A DNA stretch of 64,000 bases from Akebia trifoliata (lineage: Eukaryota; Streptophyta; Magnoliopsida; Ranunculales; Lardizabalaceae): the NCBI GenBank assembly GCA_017979445.1, contig CM030717.1, forward strand, positions 26,229,132 to 26,293,131, given 5' to 3'. The translations under genes and the position numbers were made by a program. Positions 58,560-64,000 of this stretch are shown here, piece by piece. Below the pieces are notes generated by a model, which saw nothing but the letters and a program-made list of their open reading frames with translations, did not search any database and had not been told where the DNA came from. Within the stretch, counting starts at the first letter, position 1; each line of letters begins with the position of its first letter.

Positions 58560-60240
58560 AATATTATAATTAGAAATCGTACTTTCCAAAACTTCATCGG
58601 AAACAGGTACTTTTTCCTGGGTCATAACCCTTGCTCGCGCCTGTGATAGAAGACATTCTCTCTTGATATGTCCCAATTGATCACTTGTGAACATGTCAAC
58701 GATCTTGTCTTCGTAGATCTTTATGGAGTAGACAGTTGGTAGACTGGGGTCTGTAGGCTCTGAACCTACCTTGTTGATTCATTTGGCCCTGTTGGCATCA
58801 TTGGAGCTCCAACTGCTCTCTAACTTAGTGATGGAAAACTCTACAACTCAGTAGTTGAGGAGTTCTATATTATGGATACACTGATCCGGAGGAGATTGGC
58901 CTCGAATATATCGGCCTCTTGTCCGAATCTGATTTAGGAGGAAAAGAAGTCTAAGGTCGACTAATTTGCCCTTTGGAGGTCTGTAACTCCATCTCCCCTC
59001 GCTCTACCTTCTAAGCTCGACTCATCGTATCTTTATAATTGGTAGTCTCAATCATCGACCGCCTGGCCCTTATGTAAGATTATAATTCTCTAAAGAATCT
59101 ACGGGCCTTTTATAGATTTGTCAAGATAAGCTTGAGTACATATCGTGACAACCTAGTAAACATCATATCATAATCTATAATCGATAGATTATACTACACT
59201 AATCTTAAAAATTCCTAGTGCTTGATTTCTCGAGAAGTCTCAGATATAAATCTATCAACAAACATCTTTCTGAAGTTTACCCACTCAAACAATCTATCTC
59301 AATATATTCTTATCAAAACGTTACTAATAACTAGCATCCCCATCCAACTGGAATGTAATCACCATCACCAATTGATCTCTCCGACATTACATGGCACTCA
59401 AAATCTTTCAGGTCTTCAAAACCCATTCATTGACCTCAACTCGATCGAAAAAAAAAATTCTAAAATCTCGATAGACGTAATCATTGGAAATTCTACATCC
59501 ACATCCCTGGATTTACCTGTCTTTTGGGCTGGGGAATTTTCTCATTCTTCAAAGGCACGACTTGTGGTAGTGGTCCCTGAGGTGGAATAATATTTGCCTC
59601 TTGCGAAGAGGTCCACCTCTCTCTCATTTCTTGGATTTAGTGATGCACCTTGCAATCATGGTAAGTCTTGTACCATTTCTCGCTTTTGATCATTAGTCTT
59701 GTCTGTTCGGGGTGGCACGAGTACGTTATTAATTTTATTAAAATCTAGTGACCTTATTGTTCTCTGAATTGAATTGTCTAGCATCTTTTTGAGCCACACA
59801 TCCTTAATCGGTTGACGTCAACCTGAACATTGCTCTTCTTTATGTTCCAATTTGCTACATTCGTAATATATCACAACTCTTTCTTTCAATCGATTTAATA
59901 GTATATGTTGTTGTTTCTTATAAAATTATTTCATCCATTGAGTTGGTATGTCTATAACCTCACTTCTCACGTATAGTTATTTTACCTATAAATTTGTTAG
60001 TTTCGTAATTGTTTGTCTCTTATTATATATTAATTACATTACTTCCATTTGACTTTGAGATGGTGGTGGTTATATTATTCGTAATTCCTCTCTGAACTTG
60101 ACATGAGATTCAGCCACCTATCCCATGAATGACATTAGCTATGCTATCGGGTCAGTGGTCTGATCTAGAATTTGTCCCGTCTCTGTTATGTTTCGACCTC
60201 TGCCTCGTCCAGTACCTTCGCTTGTATTTATCCGTAACAA
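58560..60240 (-). pseudogene. gag: Decayed gag of family D element
   Basis: Minus-strand fragments in shifting frames resemble a Ty3/gypsy gag. An Arg/Gly-rich start (EGTGRGRGRN) lies near 60190-60230, a PPQGPLPQVVP stretch near 59560, a gag-core piece (WVNFRKMFVDRFISETSREIK) near 59220-59280, and a zinc-knuckle remnant (QLGHIKRECLL) near 58650-58690 with the first Cys pair lost. Many stops and frameshifts show it is dead. A bona fide pol does not follow. Identification rests on motif order; a profile search would settle it. Confidence 0.6.
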
Positions 60241-60520
60241 GGCACTTATCAGAATAAGGCCAAAACCGCATTGCTACTATAGCTTGGAACTTAGTAATGG
60301 ACTTCATTTCCATTACTAATAGAACAGACCTAGAATCCTATCCTAGGCTTACTAGGATTTATAGACTTCAAGACACGGAAGAACTCGTAATTCCAATATG
60401 GAATTACTAATGAGCACAGATAACGAATTCATAATAATATGATTATCGCTCTAATAACTGTGGTACCAGCCAACTCCTATAAACATAGCAGATCAGTATC
60501 CTATACGGATCTAATACTAT

Positions 60521-60532
60521 CCTCTGATACCA
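60521..60532 (-). other. Primer binding site of family D element
   Basis: On the minus strand TGGTATCAGAGG starts two bases after the LTR end (CCATA, CCACA in the solo copy). TGGTATCAGAGC is the initiator-tRNA-Met complement used by many plant gypsy elements; one base differs here. Confidence 0.8.
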
Positions 60533-60534
60533 TC

Positions 60535-61805
60535 TATGGCGCCCCGCCAAACGCTAACACAAATCCCCATGTCAGATCTCGAGGTACTAGGTGGCATCCC
60601 GAAATTTTGGCATTGTCTCCTCTGTTTATGTTAGCATTCCAAGGCATTCAACCTGCACCTAATAAACGAAATACAATCCTATATATATACATACAAAATA
60701 TAATACTAGCTGAAGCCTATATACATCTAATAACGTACGAAAGATCAGAGTGCAAAAGAATAACCAGAATACAAGATTATACAAATATTCCTCACTCTAA
60801 CAAAAGTCCTAACGCTCAGAACAAAATCTATATTACTTTTGGACAAATCGACACCACTAGAGGCTATAACCCCAATACTCACCAAGTGACGGACTCTGGC
60901 TGTCTATTTGACCTACCAGATGATTCTCACTCATTTTCTACACCAGTCTCGCAAAGCTTCGAATCTGAAACTAAAAAAATGGAGAAGGAAATGGTAAACA
61001 ACAATGGTTACCCAGTAAAGAAGAACATAATTTATGTCAACAACCTCTTCTAACATGAACGAATAAGCATACTAAATCATTTTAAAATCTGTAAGATTTT
61101 ATAAAATAAACTACGATTGACTGGTACATATAGTCAGGGATAAGCAATTAAACATTTTAAAACTCACATTACATCGATCAGCAGTACTCACTATAATATT
61201 CTTTTTTTTATACAAATCTAATTGATCAAATGGAAACATTAAACATACATTTTCATTTTATATGTCAAAATAAGATAACAGATACATAATACACAATGGT
61301 GGAGTAATATAATTAGAGAGTTGGATTCACGATTGGATCGCTCCCAATCGGGACATGATGTTTCATAATAAAGTATTAGTTCCTGATTTTGTAGCTAGTC
61401 GCTAGTCGCTGTTTACCACACTTGCGGGACCATTTATCCGGCTCAAGTTGGCCGTTTGATGTGACCGTAAGCAATGGGTCTCTTTTCAATGTGTCAGAAC
61501 GTTCGACTATTATAGATTGTTAGTGATCACTGACTAATCATCTTAATCTATGCCTATCAGGTGTGCATGTGATTCTTAAATATACAAACCATTCGTATAC
61601 AACCACCTTTACATTATAAGTTCACTAGTAAAGATAGAGAGGAATAAACCCGGATTCTAGTTGTGACTCCACTCTTATACGCATCTCATACCATGTATGA
61701 GCTTGGTGGTCCCTACCGTATATCTCAGGATAGTACACCACTCCAGATGATATGACGTATTATCCCTTTAGGCATTCACAGACTCTTTAACAACTCACAA
61801 AATAG

Positions 61806-61842
<37 letters not shown>

Positions 61843-61858
61843 TATGTATATATATATG

Positions 61859-61895
<37 letters not shown>

Positions 61896-63549
61896 ATATA
61901 TATATATATATATATATATATCATATATAGATATATATATATATATTATTTTCATTTGAAAACAAAAGAAATTAACAATATAATATTGAGAATGGATATC
62001 CAATTTTCTACCATGCAAGTGTGGCCATCCGGCCTAAAATAAATAACAGAACGAAAAAGTAAACTGCGCCTCGCGCTAACAGAAAATAAATAAACATGCA
62101 ACCAGTAACATTATCCCTGGATATCCGTTCACCAACCTACACCTAACACAACAATGTAAAATGCAGACATCACCCCTCGGGTATGACTCTGACAATTTAC
62201 CGTTTCATACCATTTTTTTTCGATTTTTACCGTTTTCAATCTTCTAAATAAAATATCAACTTTCTGATATTCATCAACTCAATTTCAATTCATTGAATAT
62301 TAAATTATTTTTTTCCAATTATAAAATTCATTTTCATCAATAATATTGAAAAAGTACAACACTTAGATCAAAACGGGGTCCGAGCGGTGCGCAGGACCCA
62401 ACTGACAAAAATAGCCCGTTGAAATATCCTACCCACATTTAATTTGTAAAAAATTACAATTAAGAATATCAAATATGCAAGTTCTGACGTGAATTTGAAA
62501 TAATCGATTGAATTCTATATTTTTGGAAACTTACTATAAATTTTTAATAAAATCCTAAATGAAATTTTCACAATCAACGATTACTAATAGAAATTGAGAG
62601 TTCCTTACTATCTCTATGCGAGATGATCGAAGTGCGTGCGCAAAAATCAAGGTGAACGGCATGAAAATCGAGATGGATCGGATTTCGAAGCGACTGATTT
62701 TGGAATCTGATCCGATGATTTTGAAGATCTTGATGCCGTCGTCATTTCTCCATTTTACGGCGGAAGATGATTTGACCCCGAAATAGGCGATATCCGAGGT
62801 CGAAGTTTCGAAACTCTCGTATATATATACGACTATTTTTTAACGATACGGGATGAAAAAGACGAGAAAACGAAAGGAATTTGGGTGGATTTTGTAGAGA
62901 ACAAGGCTGCGGACGTTTCTCCCTTCTACGTCGAACGTCGATGATGAACGGTTCGTGATGAATCGAAGTTGGAAGATTGAGAGAAAAATAATTTTTTTTT
63001 TAAATATGGCTGGTTTTTAATGAAATAAGAAGATGAATAGTGAAAAAAATTAAGAATTTATTTATATAAATTTTTGGGATGAAATCGGTATTTTACCTAT
63101 TATTTTGATCAACAATAACTTGACCGTCCGGACTCCAAAAGTGACGAACGAATACTTTATTTCGCCTAATTTTTTGTTATGGATTTAATGGTATAGTCAA
63201 TTTCTACAAATTCTATCTCTAACAAAATTTTACATTTTTAGTCTGAGGTGACCCCTAAAATTGACGTCATTTTCGTTTTAGACGATAATTCAACTTTCTG
63301 TGCTCCAAAAATGATAAATAAATAGTCCATATTCAATAATTTTTCGTTACGAACCCAATGGTATTTGAGCTTGCTTACAGGCTAAAGTATGTTTTTCGAT
63401 CATTTTGAATCTAATGGTGAGGTCAAATTCCATTAAAAATGATCAGAAATATCATAAAGTTTTACCCCTAAGTCCTACTTTCAAGATTTTTTCAAAATTC
63501 TATTATTTATTTTTCCTCGAGATACGAATCGAAAACTCGGGGTTTTACA
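60535..63549 (-). repeat. Family D LTR copy 3 (shared LTR)
   Basis: On the plus strand TATGGCGCCC to GGGGTTTTACA, 3015 bp. It aligns over its full length with copies 1 and 2, apart from the TA tract and the 172-bp duplication. It is flanked by PBS on one side and PPT plus interior on the other. The plus-strand frame 60439-61053 straddles PBS and LTR and is not a gene. Confidence 0.9.
61809..61947. repeat. (TA)n microsatellite in LTR copy 3
   Basis: About 140 bp of TA repeat broken by CA, GTA and AA interruptions, at the same LTR position as 55339-55405. Confidence 0.9.
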
Positions 63550-63561
63550 TTCTCCCCCCTT

Positions 63562-64000
63562 AATAAAAATTGGTCTTCCAATTATACCTTATCGAGCTTT
63601 GTCGCGATTTCACTAATACAACATGTATAATAAACAACACCTATTTTCGATTACCATCTATTCTTAGTCCCAAGCCAATCTCATTTATAACTCGTAGACT
63701 TATGTCTTCCATATTTCGTCAACCCAACACATTCATTAATTAATCACTCTAATTCAAACTCATACACCAACTAATCCATTATTTGTATAACCCTAAGATA
63801 ACAGTCAATTCACCTTGTATCACTTCCCCACCAATGTCTATCAACAACAATTCTTTTACATCCTCGCTATTTTTTATCTTTATTTCTCTCATGAATTACA
63901 CTATCTATTATGTTTTACTCATACTTGCTATGAATATTAGTCCTCAATGCATAGTCTTACTGCAAACACACCACTATCTTTATATTCAATTCAATATTAC
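63562..64000 (-). repeat. Start of a second family D interior, cut by window edge
   Basis: Matches 57311-57800 closely, from TAATAAAAATT through the CACGATT/CGCGATTTCACTAA block to ATTCAATATTAC at the last base. It shows that a further unit lies to the right. Confidence 0.85.

Larger units (their letters stand above)
54081..64000 (-). mobile_element. Family D retrotransposon array (minus strand), continuing past the window
   Basis: The order on the plus strand is LTR (54081-57293), interior (57294-60534), LTR (60535-63549), interior (63550-64000, cut by the window). On the minus strand the LTR at 60535-63549 has a PBS on its downstream side (60521-60532) and a polypurine tract with interior on its upstream side (63550 onward). 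One LTR thus serves two neighbouring units. The interior has only a decayed gag and no pol domains, so the element is non-autonomous. The lineage is Ty3/gypsy, possibly Tekay/Del by PPT region and long LTRs. Confidence 0.8.

Overview
This is a gene-poor stretch of a plant nuclear genome, most likely a dicot, built almost entirely of nested LTR retrotransposons. Evidence for this: LTRs of 1.7-3.2 kb with 5-bp target-site duplications, a tRNA-Arg-type primer binding site (TGGCGACTCCACTGGGGA), Ty3/gypsy gag-pol with an additional archaeal-type RNase H, plant mobile domain (PMD) genes, CACTA and foldback relics, and one exon with plant TMEM214/DUF2359-like sequence. I see no rRNA, tRNA, CRISPR or prokaryotic features.

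Layout. 1-8585 is old AT-rich DNA. It holds a truncated LTR (1-342), a MITE-like element (375-697), a long foldback hairpin (1828-2237), a solo LTR of family D (3133-6103, TSD GAAAT), a CACTA-like subterminal relic (6181-6668) and a three-copy tandem duplication (7506-7900). 8591-33773 is element A, a complete 25.2-kb Ogre/Tat-type element (TSD GGCAT). A 1.69-kb solo LTR of family C has inserted in its gag (14570-16257, TSD ACAGC). 33779-34238 is a short host remnant. 34239-53016 is element B, an 18.8-kb relative of A in the same orientation (TSD CCTTT), lacking about 5.9 kb that A has. 53022-53200 is the exon fragment that B abuts. 53744-54080 is a three-copy 113-bp tandem repeat. 54081-64000 is a minus-strand gypsy-type array (family D: LTR, gag-only interior, LTR, interior) running off the right edge.

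How the parts fit. In A and B the order is LTR, PBS, a repeat-rich leader, gag, protease with a G-patch-like motif, a probable 67-bp intron, RT, RNase H, archaeal RNase H, integrase, antisense gene(s), PPT, LTR. All gag-pol frames are broken. A carries two multi-exon antisense genes between pol and the 3' LTR, both PMD/DUF7745-like. Their introns read only on the minus strand, so they would survive retrotransposition of the sense RNA.

The most unusual signal is a set of hairpin-forming tandem arrays in A and B. The clearest is a 38-bp-period array of ATCCGTG-loop-CACGGAT palindromes. It occurs at four sites: in both leaders and upstream of both antisense genes of A. An 18-bp array with covarying 4-bp stems and a ~29-bp CTGGGTC/GACCCAG array lie between PBS and gag. 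All functional readings of these arrays are inference.
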